Origin: Physcomitrium patens
Lineage: Eukaryota > Streptophyta > Bryopsida > Funariales > Funariaceae
Direction of reading: 5' to 3'
Assembly (NCBI RefSeq): GCF_000002425.4
Contig: NC_037267.1
Span: 12,841,017 to 12,905,016 of the forward strand
Length of the DNA stretch: 64,000 nt
The notes beneath the pieces are model-generated. The model was not told where the DNA came from, did no database searches, and was given only the letters and a program-made list of their open reading frames with translations. Below, piece after piece: positions 1-10,989 of the stretch. The translations under genes were made by a program, and so were the position numbers. Numbering within the stretch: the stretch's first letter is position 1; each line of letters begins with the position of its first letter.

Positions 1-388
1 GTTGCAGTTCATACTGAGGCTGCGTGCCAACTACCCGGGACGCGTGCGCTAACTCCTGCACCAGCTTCGGATCACGTGCAGCTCCGTCGCACGAGCACCC
101 GGTGACAACCACGCCCCAGCGCACCCATTCGAGCTGGGCCGAACTTCGGATAAATCATCCCAGCCTTGAGAGGCTACCCTAATCCCTCCGACCGCCCCCG
201 ACGTGCATGAGTTCATCGTCATCGCACTTTTACCACGTTACATATTCCAAGTCCAAAGCTGCTGTCGCTGCTACAGGGTCTTCTCCTTCTGCAATATAAT
301 GAGAGTTGGCCCCTTTGTTACTCAGTCATGAAGAAAATTTATACTTTGTATTTATAACCATTCCAACATTTCTGTATCTTTTCTGACA
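1..388. other. GC-rich stretch, unassigned
   Basis: This stretch is clearly richer in G+C than most of the window. The minus strand holds a roughly 50-codon open stretch running off the window edge (about 1-155) that begins after a stop and has no ATG. It could be part of an exon or of a repeat, and I cannot tell which. The sequence becomes AT-rich just before the tandem array at about 389. Confidence 0.3.
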
Positions 389-625
389 CCTACGGGGTAT
401 GTCCACCGCAATGGTTAAAGAGAACCACCTACTCGGTTTGTCCACCACAATGGTTAAAGAGAACGATATTCCATTGGAGTTAACCACCTACTGGGTATGT
501 CCACCGCAATGGTTAAAGAGAACGATATTCCATTGGAGTTAACCACCTATTGGGTATGTCCACCGCAATGGTTAAAGAGAACGATATTCGATTGGAGTTA
601 ACCACCTACTGGGTATGTCCACTTA
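389..625. repeat. 59-bp tandem repeat, left block (about 4 units)
   Basis: Successive copies contain the core GGTATGTCCACCGCAATGG followed by TTAAAGAGAACGATATTC and GGAGTTAACCACCTA. Spacing between equivalent TTAACC positions (481, 540, 599) is exactly 59 bp. One early copy has lost about half of the unit. The block stops abruptly within a unit at the LTR that starts at 626. The same repeat resumes on the far side at 2331. Confidence 0.9.
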
Positions 626-1955
626 TGTCGTATTACGTGCTTTCTTGCTCGAGAACGCGCCGGGCGTCTGGCTGTAGAAGGTAGTATGGAGATTCGCCGA
701 TAGTCATGCAGTCTATGAGTTTTTGACTGCTGGAATATAAACGACTGCAACAATGTACAGTAAATCTATACGGGTGCTCTTCGACTGCTTGTCGAAGTCC
801 TTTTTGCCCCAGCCGATAGGTCTCTAGACGTTACAGAGAACCCCGAACAACCCAAACTATTAATCTTCAATACCCCTTTGTACTTACGATCTTGTATCCA
901 CTGACTGTCCTGTTAGATTAACCTAATAAATTTCATTCACTCCGCATTCTCAATCCTATAGACACCCCTTTAATCCTTCAATCACAGACGTAACTCGATT
1001 TTACAAAACAGTCAAGAGTATTCAAACCCACTTCATTTAAAAATCCCGATTCACCATTACAATACTAACTTCAGCAGCGAGTGCCTCAGTCTTCCCAAAA
1101 CTCCACGAAGAAGAAAAATCCAAATCCTATGTCTTTCCTTCTCCGACCCGAAGCATGAAGCTCCTCTCTCTAATTCCCTTGATCTTCAAAAACCTCTAAT
1201 GAAAAACGAACTGGTAACCTTGCAGAAGCTTGAAAACTAGCTCCCCCCTCGATTTCCCCCAAAAAAAAAACCACCCCCAAAATTATATCCCCCCTAACCT
1301 TATCCTCTGAATTTCTTCAATCTTCCGTCTTAGATCCGGAATTGGCTCCCACCTCAAGCTTGGATCCAAAATTGGCTCTCGCCGCCAAGCTTTCTCCTCC
1401 GTTTTTACCTTTAAGAAATCCATTTATCAAAAACAACGTTCCCTGAGACGGCACAGAGAACAGGACAGCCTGAAACAGAATCGAACCCCGTAATCGGAAC
1501 CACATTGAGTCGCCCGACCAATTCAGGTCCTATATTGGTAAAGATGCCCGTAGTAACCTAGATGTTCCCGTAATTGGGTCAAATTGGTCCTCGCGTCAGA
1601 TTGGCTAAGACCTGTAGTAAGACCTGGATTTCCCGTAACTAGACTACATTGGGTTGCCCCACCAATACAAGTCTCATATTGGGTAAGAGGACCCGGATTG
1701 GATTATCGAAATTGGATCCAATTGGCTCCTCGAACCCGTCGTGTGAATTGGTCCTTCTCTTCCTGCTGACTCCCGTTATTGGAATCGAATGGGGCATTTC
1801 AGTATGCCCCGGCTGACTGTAACGGAGTCACTAAACCTGACCACTCAGTATTTGTACTGGAGTTGGTCGATGCTCCCAATATTCGAGGTAACTGAATATT
1901 AATAAAATTCCCCTTTCTTTTTATTTTCACTGTATACTCGTGTTACAACACGACA
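626..1955 (-). repeat. LTR of the abundant gypsy family (3' LTR, minus strand)
   Basis: The 1,330-bp segment starts TGTCGTATTACGTGC and ends ACAACACGACA, giving TGTCGT/ACGACA inverted ends. Its first 60 bases match 47397-47456, and its last 18 match the end of the LTR at 55017. A polypurine tract and integrase C-terminus lie directly on its right, which makes it the 3' LTR of a minus-strand element. It is less AT-rich than the other copies, suggesting less mutation. No partner LTR of the same element was identified. Confidence 0.8.
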
Positions 1956-1967
1956 TCCACCCCCTCT
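1956..1967 (-). other. polypurine tract
   Basis: On the minus strand this reads AGAGGGGGTGGA immediately before the LTR, the expected place for plus-strand priming. It contains one T, so the call rests mainly on position. Confidence 0.5.
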
Positions 1968-2017
1968 GAACCTGTGCATCCTCCGGTATGCACCAATTTA
2001 CCCAATTGCTGTTTGAT

Positions 2018-2330
2018 TCAGAATATATCCCCTACGTCTTTCTCCAGTTCGTCTTCGTCACCTTCATTATCCATATCACTTTCATCTTCTTGCTCCGGAA
2101 TCTGTGTACCTTCATTAAGGTCTTCCATATTCATCTCTGCGTGTCTTCGTTTAAATATTTTTACTCTCTTCCCTGCAATTGGTATTTTCAATTTTGTACC
2201 ATCTAACTCCCGTAATGAGTAAGTCGCATTATCATGAACAGTTGTTACAACATATGGTCCAAACCAACGTTTTGAAAATTTCCGCAAAGCACTATGTTGA
2301 TTTCCAGACTATTGTCATAAACAAGTACCC
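2018..2330 (-). pseudogene. Ty3/gypsy integrase C-terminal end (truncated)
   Basis: The minus-strand frame encodes the last part of pol. It shows a VYDNSLE-like segment (about 2290-2330), then KRWFGPYVVT (the GPY/F-type module), HDNATYSLRELDGT, a basic IAGKRVKIFKRRH stretch and an acidic tail, ending about 60 bp before the LTR. The same motifs recur at 41.7 kb, near 18.0 kb and at 34.1 kb, so this is the abundant gypsy family. The 89-codon frame from 2287 is intact, unlike most other copies. Everything upstream (RT, RNase H, integrase core) is missing: the frame runs straight into the 59-bp tandem repeat at 2331. It is a fragment and not functional alone. Confidence 0.8.
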
Positions 2331-2955
2331 AATCACGATATTCCATTGGAGTTAATGACCTACTTGGTTTGTCCACCACAATGGTTAAAGAGAACGATAT
2401 TCCATTGGAGTTAACCACCTACTTGGTTTGTCCACCACAATGGTTAAAGAGAACGATATTCCATTGGAGTTAACCACCTACTAGGTATGTCCACCACAAT
2501 GGTAAAAGAGATTGATATTCCATTGGAGTTAACCACCTACTGGGTATGTCCACCACAATGGTTAAAGAGATTGATATTCCATTGGAGTTAACAACCTACT
2601 GGGTATGTCCACCGCAATGGTTAAAGAGAACGATATTCCATTGGAGTTAACGACCTACTCAGTATATCCACCGCAATGGTTAAAGAGAACGATATTCCAT
2701 TGGAGTTAACTACCTACTTTGTATCTCCACCGCAATGGTTAAAGAGAACGATATTCTACGAGAATTACCCACCTACTGGATATGTTGAACGCAATGATTA
2801 AAGAGAACGATATTCTATTGGAGTTAACCACCTATTGGGTATGTCGACCACAATGGTTAAAGAGATCAATATTACATTGGAGTTAACAACCTACTGGGTA
2901 TGTCCTCCGCAATGGTTAAAAAGAATGATATTTCATTGGAATCAACCATAGAGCA
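2331..2955. repeat. 59-bp tandem repeat, right block (about 10 units)
   Basis: This is the same unit as at 389-625, with about ten and a half copies that differ by a few substitutions each. Copies decay toward the right end. The left edge cuts directly into integrase coding sequence. The two blocks bracket the LTR and pol fragment, so either an element fragment landed in an existing array or the array expanded from element-internal sequence. Confidence 0.9.
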
Positions 2956-4599
2956 TCCTACTACATATTGAGCTAGCTAACTTAGATATCTTAGCTTGTT
3001 TTTCTATCTCCATCCAAGTTGTAAAGTACTGCACTGCTCTGGAAATCTTTGGTGTGTCATGTCCTGATCATTTCATACTAAGATCTTGTCATGTCTTTTG
3101 CCATCTGCATGATATTTCATGTATTCAAAAGTTTTGGTTAGTTTTTTTAAAACTATTTTTGGGAATCTTTCTGAAAACATTTGATTTTATTCATTTAGTC
3201 CATGTCATATGTTTGTACAAGTTTTTTATTTTTATTTTTTATATCACCTAATGTTATATTTGTTTTGTTTTGTATTGATTTTTTGCAAGTGTCATGGAAT
3301 TTTAGTGGGTCTATGTTGTCCACAAAGAAATTCTTATATGTAGTGGTTCTACTTGGTTAAAGCATTTAAATTATATACCTAATAATTAAGCAAAAACTAT
3401 TTGTACCTTTGAAAATGCTTATTGCAGTCTCCATCTTTATATACTTTTTACAAGTTTTTTCTATATTATGGTTAAGGTGGCCTAATTCCATATTTGACAT
3501 CTTTGTATGCAATTCCAAAAACATTTAGGAGATTGATTTCACAAATGGAAGTTTTTACATATAACAAGCTTGTAAAAATTCTGGTTTTGATTTTATTTTT
3601 AATTTGTTCATTTATTTTTTTTATTTAAAAAAAAAGAAAAAAAAGAAAAAAATATAATTCTTTGCATAAATTTCCAAACCTTGGTACTAATTTACTTAAT
3701 TTTTTATTACTTGTTTGGTAGTACAAAGATAGTTCTATAGTTTGTGCCAATCAAACATGTAATTAGGATTTGAAATTCTTCTTTATAAAATTGATGCATA
3801 GATATAATGGTTTTTACTTTGATTTAGTAGAATATGTCATCATAAGAATTTCTTAATACCAATACTAAGGATTGGAATTAAACCAAGGTTTATTGATTGG
3901 TTCATAAGAAAGTTAGAGATCCATAGAATTTTTCTTTTTGTCATCGGCAATGCTTCTGAATCTTACTACTTTGGCAATCTTTTATACAATGGATGTTGGA
4001 GATATAACAATTTTAGATTTTTAAGTGTTATAATGTTTGGAGTAGTCATTGGCCCATCTTAAGACTTTGAATTGGCCTTCTACTTTATAAGTATTAATAC
4101 AATTAGATATTGAGAGAACAAAAATGATTTCTTCCAAATATGATTTGTAACAACTTAAATACTTTATAAGTTCTTTAGAGGATTTTAGTTTCTTTTATTC
4201 CATGCAAACCTATTCAATTTTTATATTTTTAGAAAAAAATCTATCTTCAAAGTGTACTTATCTAAGTCCTTGGAATTAAGACTATTGTTGTATTTCAAAA
4301 TTTGTATTTTTAAATAGTCAAATCAAATTCTTTTATTATTTCTAATGTTTGTTTTATGTTGTTTATTATTTTTTTATTTTTAAGTAAATAAACATAATAA
4401 ACTTGTAATTGACTTCTTTATAAAGTTGTATGCTCTATAATATGAAAAAACTTATTAATCATCCAAATCCAAAGATTCCAACATTGTAATTTATTTCATA
4501 TCATCTTTAATGATTTCAATTCTTTTAGATGTAAGGCTTTTGCCATTTTGGTTTATACCTTTTGAATCTTAGATCATTGATTAGATTGTAGATTCTATT
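2956..4599. other. AT-rich stretch, nothing recognised
   Basis: The sequence is low in complexity, with many poly(T) and poly(A) runs. Short open frames are compatible with chance. I see no repeat boundary or gene. Confidence 0.5.
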
Positions 4600-6220
4600 T
4601 GTGATTTGTTGTAAGCAACTTGGTGAAATTTGACAACCATTTGCCTGTAGTTGATTTGACTAGCACAAGTTTATGCACATTGAAAGTTTGGATATTGAAG
4701 TCACTTGGTTACAAAGCCTCAACAATCCGTTTAGATTAGATTGCAAGCATGGCTTTTTTTGGACCAATTGTGGCAATCTTATGTTTTGATCTTCATATAC
4801 AACATATTTTTTAAGCAATCTCAAATATAACTTTTTTATTGTGCTACTCCTCATTAAAATCAATTTGATCATGAATTTGATTTTATACATGACTTTCAAT
4901 GAACCAATCCATAAAATTGTAAAAGAATAAAGCAAAGATAAAGAATTATCATGAACAATTTGATTTTGACTTGCTATGTTGGATTGAACCATGTACTAAT
5001 AATCTAACTTTATTTTGGTCTATTCTATCAAAATTCAATCGTGGTCAAAATTTTAGAATAAAAAAACCAATAGGCATAATTATAGATTTTCTTATGGCTT
5101 ATGTGATTTTCTATAGCCAACCAAACTTCTTTGTCCATCTTAGTAGTGGTTGTTTTCTATCTTGGCAATGTATAAAAACTCTGTTTGCATTTTACTTAAA
5201 TAACAAAAAGGCTAGGATAGAAATAATAAAACATGCCAAATCTATCTTTTATAATTTTTCTTTTACCATTACTAGCATAAAAACATCAACATATTCACTA
5301 ATAGTTTTTTTTAAAAAATTGTGTACTTTGATCTTTGTAATTTCTTCTATATTACTTGTAATTTGTAAGATTAGGTTGATAAACCTTGTTGACAATTGTA
5401 AAAGATGGGTGGTTAGATGAAACCCTGGTCTTCTACTAATTTGGATTTCAAAAAACTCATATTAGACTTCTATTGGTATTAGTACTCATTTTTGTTTTAA
5501 CACATACTATTCCAATAAGTTATATAGAATGCTGATAGAAGCCCTTAAATTATAGAACTGAAATAAGAAATTCTAAAACCTTTCTTATGTACTTTTAAAA
5601 AACCTATCTTTACCAAAGAAAAAAAATAATAATAATAATAATAACATTTCGTTATCTAGATGATAGTTTCTTATATTACTACTATATTTTGTAAAATAAA
5701 CATAAATGAAAAAATGGTTGATAGATTTAGACATGTGGTTTTTATAAATATTAGTTTGAGCCTTTTCTTTATAACATTTTTGCAAATACTTTGTAAGATG
5801 TATTTAAAAAAGCAATTGGTCTATAACCACTCCAAAGACATTTGTCTCTCATTTTGTACAATAAGATGATATTGCCTCACAATATTATTGGTTGGAAAAT
5901 CTCTCTTGATAATGCAAAGTTGATCATGTTTAAAAAATCTCCACTCTTTTTATTCAAAAATATCTCAAAACATTTCTTTCCACATCATTTGGACCTATGA
6001 TTGTGTTTGTTGCCATGTCCTTAACATTGTCATAAATTTCATCTTAAGAAAACAGTCTTATTAAAATCGATGCTCATTGTTTTGCAATTTTTGCTTGTAC
6101 TTTGTTAAGCATTGATTTTAATGACATCAATGATTCTTCTACTATAGGATCTTAATCATGTAAAGAGAAACATAATTCTTTGCAATGTGCATCTAATTAT
6201 GGTTTGATCTTTGATTTATT
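4600..6220 (-). pseudogene. LINE (non-LTR retrotransposon) reverse transcriptase remnant
   Basis: Minus-strand translation of 5,660-6,190 gives, across several frames, the order expected for a plant LINE RT. First comes DEIYDNVKDMA followed by GPND (the region before the palm). Next is LSREIFQPI, then ILLYKMRDKCLWSGYRPIAFLNTSYKVFAKML, read here in two pieces around GYRPIAFLN. After that come motifs resembling the 'RFILDN' region. These match RT domains 0-2 of LINE-type elements. The frame is broken by numerous stops and at least two shifts. Downstream minus-strand sequence to about 4,600 is probably the rest of the element but shows no clear motif. No poly(A) tail or target duplication could be defined. 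Confidence 0.75.
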
Positions 6221-6561
6221 TTCCTTCATGGTTGGTCAACTCTACCATCTAAGGCTCATGGTGTTAATTATTTTTTATTATTCTTATTATCACTTCAAAA
6301 ACTATTAAAAAAAAAATGATTAAAAAGATGGAGATATTATGTTGAGGCCATTCTCCAAATTAGAATCAAACATGGAAATCTTAAAAGATAAAGAAATCAT
6401 AACTCCATCTTATAGCTATGCATGTTATGCCTAGTGTATCTTAGTTTATCTTGATGAATCCAAATTTTGGGAACTTTCTTACATCATCATTTTTGGTTTG
6501 TAGGACATCCATGTATTGATTCTAATCTGCTGCTCCAACAATGAATTGCTCCTCCATATCA
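6221..6561. other. AT-rich spacer, nothing recognised
   Basis: No coding or repeat signal was seen between the LINE remnant and the GC-rich gene island. Confidence 0.4.
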
Positions 6562-6650
6562 TTGGCTCGATTGGATTCACTAGTTGAAGATTTAAAGGTG
6601 GCCAATGGCTCGATTGGATTCACTACTTGTTGAAGATTTAAAGATGGCCA
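6562..6650. repeat. direct duplication of about 44 bp upstream of the gene
   Basis: Two adjacent near-identical copies each begin TTGGCTCGATTGGATTCACT or TGGCTCGATTGGATTCACT and end AAGATTTAAAG(G/A)TGGCC. They differ by a 3-base indel and a few substitutions. They mark the left edge of the GC-rich gene island. Confidence 0.75.
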
Positions 6651-7029
6651 TCGCCCTTGGCTGTTGTTGTTGCTGAGGCCATTCAGGTTGTGATGCCCAA
6701 CCAGCCCCCATTTTCAACGTTTTGCTTGGCTACCCGGCAATCCCAGAATGAATCTGTGAATGAGGAACTGTTTCTACTATTTCCAAGACGCAAAGGTTGC
6801 ATTTATCCCTAGTACCATCTCCTCATTTCGGTCTCCAAGCATTTTACGCCACAGGGACTTTGTCAAAGCAGCACAGACGCCTTCACGATACGCTCTGACA
6901 CGCTGCTACCGCGGCGCTCCACTTTTGGAGGTCTTGCATGAACTGACTGGACCTCATCCGATTGCACGTCTGCATGTAGATGATCGATCTCGCCCCAGAT
7001 CGCCCGGCCTGGTGCCAGTTGGGGAAGGG

Positions 7030-7037
7030 TATATAAG
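7030..7037 (+). promoter_or_regulatory. TATA box
   Basis: TATATAAG sits in a GC-rich stretch, 126 bp before the chosen ATG. This spacing allows a transcription start near 7060 and a leader of about 100 bases. Confidence 0.6.
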
Positions 7038-7162
7038 CACACTCATCTTCACACCCATCTACAAGCGCCCCTTCCCTCGATCGCTTACTGCTCAGTTGTG
7101 GCGGCCCGATTACGGTGATTGTCCAATACACTCCTGAGCGATCCGCACTTTTCACGTCCGTG

Positions 7163-7669
7163 ATGGCCGCCTCCGGAAAGCTTTCTGCTCTGGCGATGCT
7201 GCTGCTGGTGTCCCTGCTGGTGGGGACTTGTGCTCCAGGCGCCCATGCCTCCGGAACGGTCGTCGGAACGGCCGTCAAGGTTGTCGATGAAGTGCCGGCC
7301 ACAGCCGGGAAGGTGATCTACGTAGCAGTAAACGGTGTACAGCTATTAAACGGCTTAGTCAACATTCCCCCGGTTGTCCTCAGCCTCTTGCTCGGGCCGC
7401 TTTCAGTTACCGTCAAGGTTCTTGCCCACGACGGCAAGGTGCACACCTACGTCTACGAAGGCTTGCTCCAATCGCTCCTCGCCACAGTCCTCGGCTTGGT
7501 GGATGCTCTGCTACAGGTCGTTGGCTTGACCGTGCCTTTACTGGAAGTTATCGTCCGCCAGGACGCACATAAGTGCGCCGGCGGCATCTACGTTATCTTG
7601 AGGGTGCTCAACCCGCTGAAGCTGCTGGTGAAGGTGGACCTGCCGCTGTGCCTCACGAAAGTTCTGTGA
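7163..7669 (+). CDS. small secreted hydrophobic protein, unknown family
   Basis: This single-exon gene encodes 168 aa. I chose the ATG at 7163 because it has a good initiation context (GTGATGG) and begins directly with a signal peptide. A nearby upstream in-frame start would put 16 polar residues ahead of it. Residues 1-29 form a signal peptide: short polar start, LALAML-type hydrophobic core around 9-22, and AHA before a likely cut at 29. The mature part (about 139 aa) is rich in Val and Leu, alternating beta-like and amphipathic stretches, with only two Cys (in HKCAGG and LPLCLT) that could pair. No transmembrane anchor stands out. Third positions are strongly G/C, unlike the surrounding repeats, and a TATA box and poly(A) signal bracket it. 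It probably acts in the cell wall or apoplast; that is inference. I do not recognise the family. Confidence 0.75.
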   Translation: MAASGKLSALAMLLLVSLLVGTCAPGAHASGTVVGTAVKVVDEVPATAGKVIYVAVNGVQLLNGLVNIPPVVLSLLLGPLSVTVKVLAHDGKVHTYVYEGLLQSLLATVLGLVDALLQVVGLTVPLLEVIVRQDAHKCAGGIYVILRVLNPLKLLVKVDLPLCLTKVL

Positions 7670-7875
7670 GCGTTTGAGCGTTGGAGCATGGCTTCTGTGT
7701 GGCGACCCGCGCGCGGCGTTCCCGCGGATGCGTTGGGTGAACCAGAACCGCCGACCACCGACAGGAAGCGGGCGTATGTGTGAGAAAGGGTACATGTGTA
7801 GGAGATTGAGCGAGTGATAGCGAAATATGTAGCGCTGCGAGGGCGATGAAAGCGCTGTAGCTGGCTTGCTTGATT

Positions 7876-7881
7876 AATAAA
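7876..7881 (+). promoter_or_regulatory. poly(A) signal
   Basis: AATAAA lies 207 bp after the stop codon of the secreted-protein gene, at the point where G+C content begins to fall. A plausible cleavage site follows within about 30 bp. Confidence 0.55.
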
Positions 7882-9603
7882 ATCCCTACATCCACACCGA
7901 AATGCACGCATTCATGCGGGTGCCATTCTCAGAACACTTGGCACTGCTCATTGCTCAGTCGTTGGTGCGTGGTCGTGAGGTCGTCGGAGCGGTGGGACGA
8001 GCGAGGGTTTGATTTGACGGTGAAGGTGAGCAGTGTTGTCATGGGCTTGCTGACCAGCCCTACTAGGGCCTGTGTGCCTCAGGCTTTCATCAGCCGGGAC
8101 GATGCAGATCCGGCGTGTGGATGGGAATAGAGGCTTGCTCCTGGAAGCCAGACCTCAATCTGGATACCATGCCTCGTGTCCAGGCTGTGGGTTATCCTTC
8201 TTGTCACATGCAAGTCTTCCGCAATCGTAAACTAATCCGATAGCGGATTGGCAGTGATTCTCGAATGCCGTAATGCAATGGTGCTCCCGTTCCAGATGCA
8301 ACTGATTTCATGTGACAAACTTTTAGGGGGAGACCAGCGCGCATCGAGCCCTGAAGCTTTGTGTAACCGCGGTCTGAAATGTAGGAATGGATCAACTTGG
8401 TCGGCAGCCGATTTTGGACGAGGGTGGGTGGGTTGGTGCAAACATCATGCTAGACATCGCCCGCTCCTCGAAACCATTTGTTGGCACTGTCCAGCATTCT
8501 ACGTTGAAATGGTTGCAGCAACCTCTGGCCCGACCGCCCTAGGATAAACCAAATCCTCTGGTCTGCCTTCTAGAAGTTCGGCATTGCCTTTACGAAGTCA
8601 AGTGAGGGACAACGGAGGGTGTCAAAGTACTGGAACGGGTTGGGAAACAGATTTGAGAGAATCCTACAATTGAGCTCAATCCTCAACTTGAACGTTGCAT
8701 TGGGGAGTAGAAAGTTGTTGTTTTCTCAAGTTTCTTTGGGCAAATGCAACCCCATAGGTGTATGGCAATGCTAGGAATACTTTCAAGGTTGGGTCCACAC
8801 TAATATACAAATTCTTTAACATTTATTTTGACCCACATATTGACATCTCAAACGGCTACATTGGATAATGGAAATCAAGGTTGAGACATGTCACAAGCAA
8901 ATACATGGCTTTTAGTGATTGCTTTTCCAACCTATTTTTCTATTGTATGGTATTTTAATATTATGGTGGACTTGATTGGAGGGAATGTTGGATATTACAT
9001 GTCAAGTTTTTGTTGGATGAATATGTTCATCCATTTTTTGAATAAGAATATAAATCATAATTAGCAATATATAAAGTAGTATATTAAACAAAGTTGGATC
9101 ATGCTTTTCTAGTGAGTGAATTACTTGTTGAGTAGAATTTAGTTATGAAAGTAGAATCAAGTGTGTCTTGAAGACAAATCTTATAAAGTAGATTTGTATA
9201 ATTTTAAAATTTATGTAATTACATCTATTGTTGGATAAATGATTATTGGTGACAAGTGTATTAATTCAATAAGTAATAGACATATTCACCTCAAATATAT
9301 GGTTTTTCATATTACAAGATTATAGTTATATTTTATATCACCTTATTAGTTCTATTTTCATTTCTTATTCTTTTTGTTGGATTTGGAATTTCTTCTTTTT
9401 GTTAGATTGTCATTGTATGCCTGTTAACTTGTTGTTTTTTCTTTCTTTCTTAACTTGGAATCACTTTTGTATTCTTTGGATTTTTTATTTTTTTACTTTA
9501 TTATTTTTTGAATATGCTACTAATTTGGCTCTTTGTAGTTATTTTGGTTCTTTGTTCACTATTAATTTGATAACTTCTTATCAACTTGATATCCTATAGA
9601 TAA
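7882..9603. other. intergenic, no gene supported
   Basis: The first 700 bp remain moderately GC-rich, then the sequence becomes AT-rich. The open frames here (for example around 7870-8130 and 8248-8547) lack an ATG start and show no family features. Confidence 0.5.
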
Positions 9604-9891
9604 CTAATCTATTCTATTCACTTGGTTTAAATACTCTTGAAATTCATGGAAAGATGAGAAAAATTTAGAATTATAATTTTTCACAACAATGATTTTTTTA
9701 TTTGGGAATTCAATATGGAAATCACATTGGATGCTAAAAGCATTTATACAATCGTGATTGCTTTTAAACGTTGATTTATATTTTGTGCTACTCAAAACAA
9801 TGTCAAATTCTAAAAACCAATTGGTATTTGGGATCAAAAGAATTACAAAGCCATGTATGCTTATTATTTTTGATATATCACCATGCATCAT
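9604..9891 (-). pseudogene. possible retroelement protease-region fragment
   Basis: This is a 95-codon minus-strand frame. The stretch around FDIVLSSTKYKS and FHIEFPNKKIIV loosely resembles the sequence after the retropepsin active site in some gypsy polyproteins. No DTG/DSG active-site triad is visible. A decayed pol (10.99-12.76 kb) on the same strand lies on its right, but this is the wrong side for that element's protease. It could be chance. Confidence 0.28.
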
Positions 9892-9959
9892 TTGAAAGTT
9901 AATTAGTTGTATGGTTATTGAAAGTATGTGAATACAATTATGTACAATTATGAGGATAA

Positions 9960-10460
9960 AATTGATTTCTCAATTTGAATTAAAAGTTGGCTTTAATTAA
10001 GAATTGTTTATAAATGGTGGTCTAAAGTGTGACAAGAAAATAAAAAGAACAAAAGAAGAGTAATTAAAATAACAAGTAAAATGAATGTAATCAAGCAAAT
10101 ACATTCTTCAAAATTTGATCACAATCTATTTGTTAGATTTTATTTTTTAATAAAAATAAAAATTAAAGAAATAAAAGTTAATTTTTTATAAAAATAATTT
10201 CATTATCTTTCCAATGATGTAAGAGACATCTAAATTTTACTTACTATAAAGAAGTTATAAAGGTATAAGCATAATAAGTCAATAAATAAAAATATTTTAC
10301 CTCAAAGATATATCTTGCTTATAGATCAAAGGTTTAAGCCTCACCAAGGCTCACATGTGGTGTATAAGGGTGTATAGAAAGGCCTCAAGGCCTTACATGT
10401 ATCTTTCTATCTACATCCAAGATGCTACAACTTATATGGGACTTACACAACTAACTCTAT
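9960..10460 (-). repeat. LTR-like repeat with paired hairpins, copy 1
   Basis: This matches 30570-31035 over most of its length. On the minus strand the right end begins TGTGTAAGTCCCATATAAG, a typical LTR-like start. A diagnostic part holds two short inverted repeats in tandem: AGCCT..AGGCT near 10334-10350 and AGGCC-TCAA-GGCCT near 10380-10394. A related fragment occurs near 61985-62030. The parent element is unknown. Confidence 0.55.
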
Positions 10461-10989
10461 CTTTAATGTGATCTATAAAAAATAATAAAGAAAATTACAA
10501 AAATTGTTATTATAATCTATTTAAAAAAATAGAATATAATAAAAAAATAAGTACCAAAACTTTGATCAAAAAAACAAATAAGAATAATTTTTTTGTATTT
10601 GATTTAATATATTTCTACATGTAACAACTTTCTACTTAGGCACTTGCTCAATATTGGATAGCCGTTATATTTCTATCAAGATTTATACTATAGACTACAT
10701 GATTGTAAATCCGTAACAATTTAATCCAATCTTATTAGCTACATAAGAGAGAATCATGACTTAAAAAAATAATATTTAACAATATTTGCCGCCTTTGCCC
10801 TAAACCTTACCTTGCACTATATTAAAAATAAAATTCATCTATAGATATGATTTAGAACCATTATAAAAATGACTAAATATGTTGGTATTGTAACTGATAT
10901 TTATATCTTATATTCCTTTCAACAACTTCCATTAGATTGTATAGAAAAGTCTTTTTCATCTAATGTTTTGAATTGGATTGAATTTTTAT

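Noticed and set aside
1584-1769. 61-codon plus-strand open frame
   Set aside because: It lies wholly inside the LTR at 626-1955 and antisense to the element; no family features.
389-2955. CRISPR-like array
   Set aside because: Units are contiguous with no variable spacers; it is a plain tandem repeat in a eukaryotic context.
4971-5420. 149-codon plus-strand frame rich in Phe, Ile and Leu
   Set aside because: It is antisense to the LINE remnant; hydrophobic composition follows from AT-richness.
6760-7137. 125-codon frame upstream of the secreted-protein gene
   Set aside because: It spans the TATA box and the presumed leader; composition is that of GC-rich non-coding DNA and no domain is visible.
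6883-7302. Minus-strand frames across and after the secreted-protein gene (also 7538-7911)
   Set aside because: Shadows of GC-rich codons; the plus-strand frame has signal peptide, start context and flanking signals.
8248-8547. 99-codon plus-strand frame with several Cys and Trp
   Set aside because: No ATG start (TTG), no recognisable pattern, and it lies in moderately GC-rich flank where long frames occur by chance.
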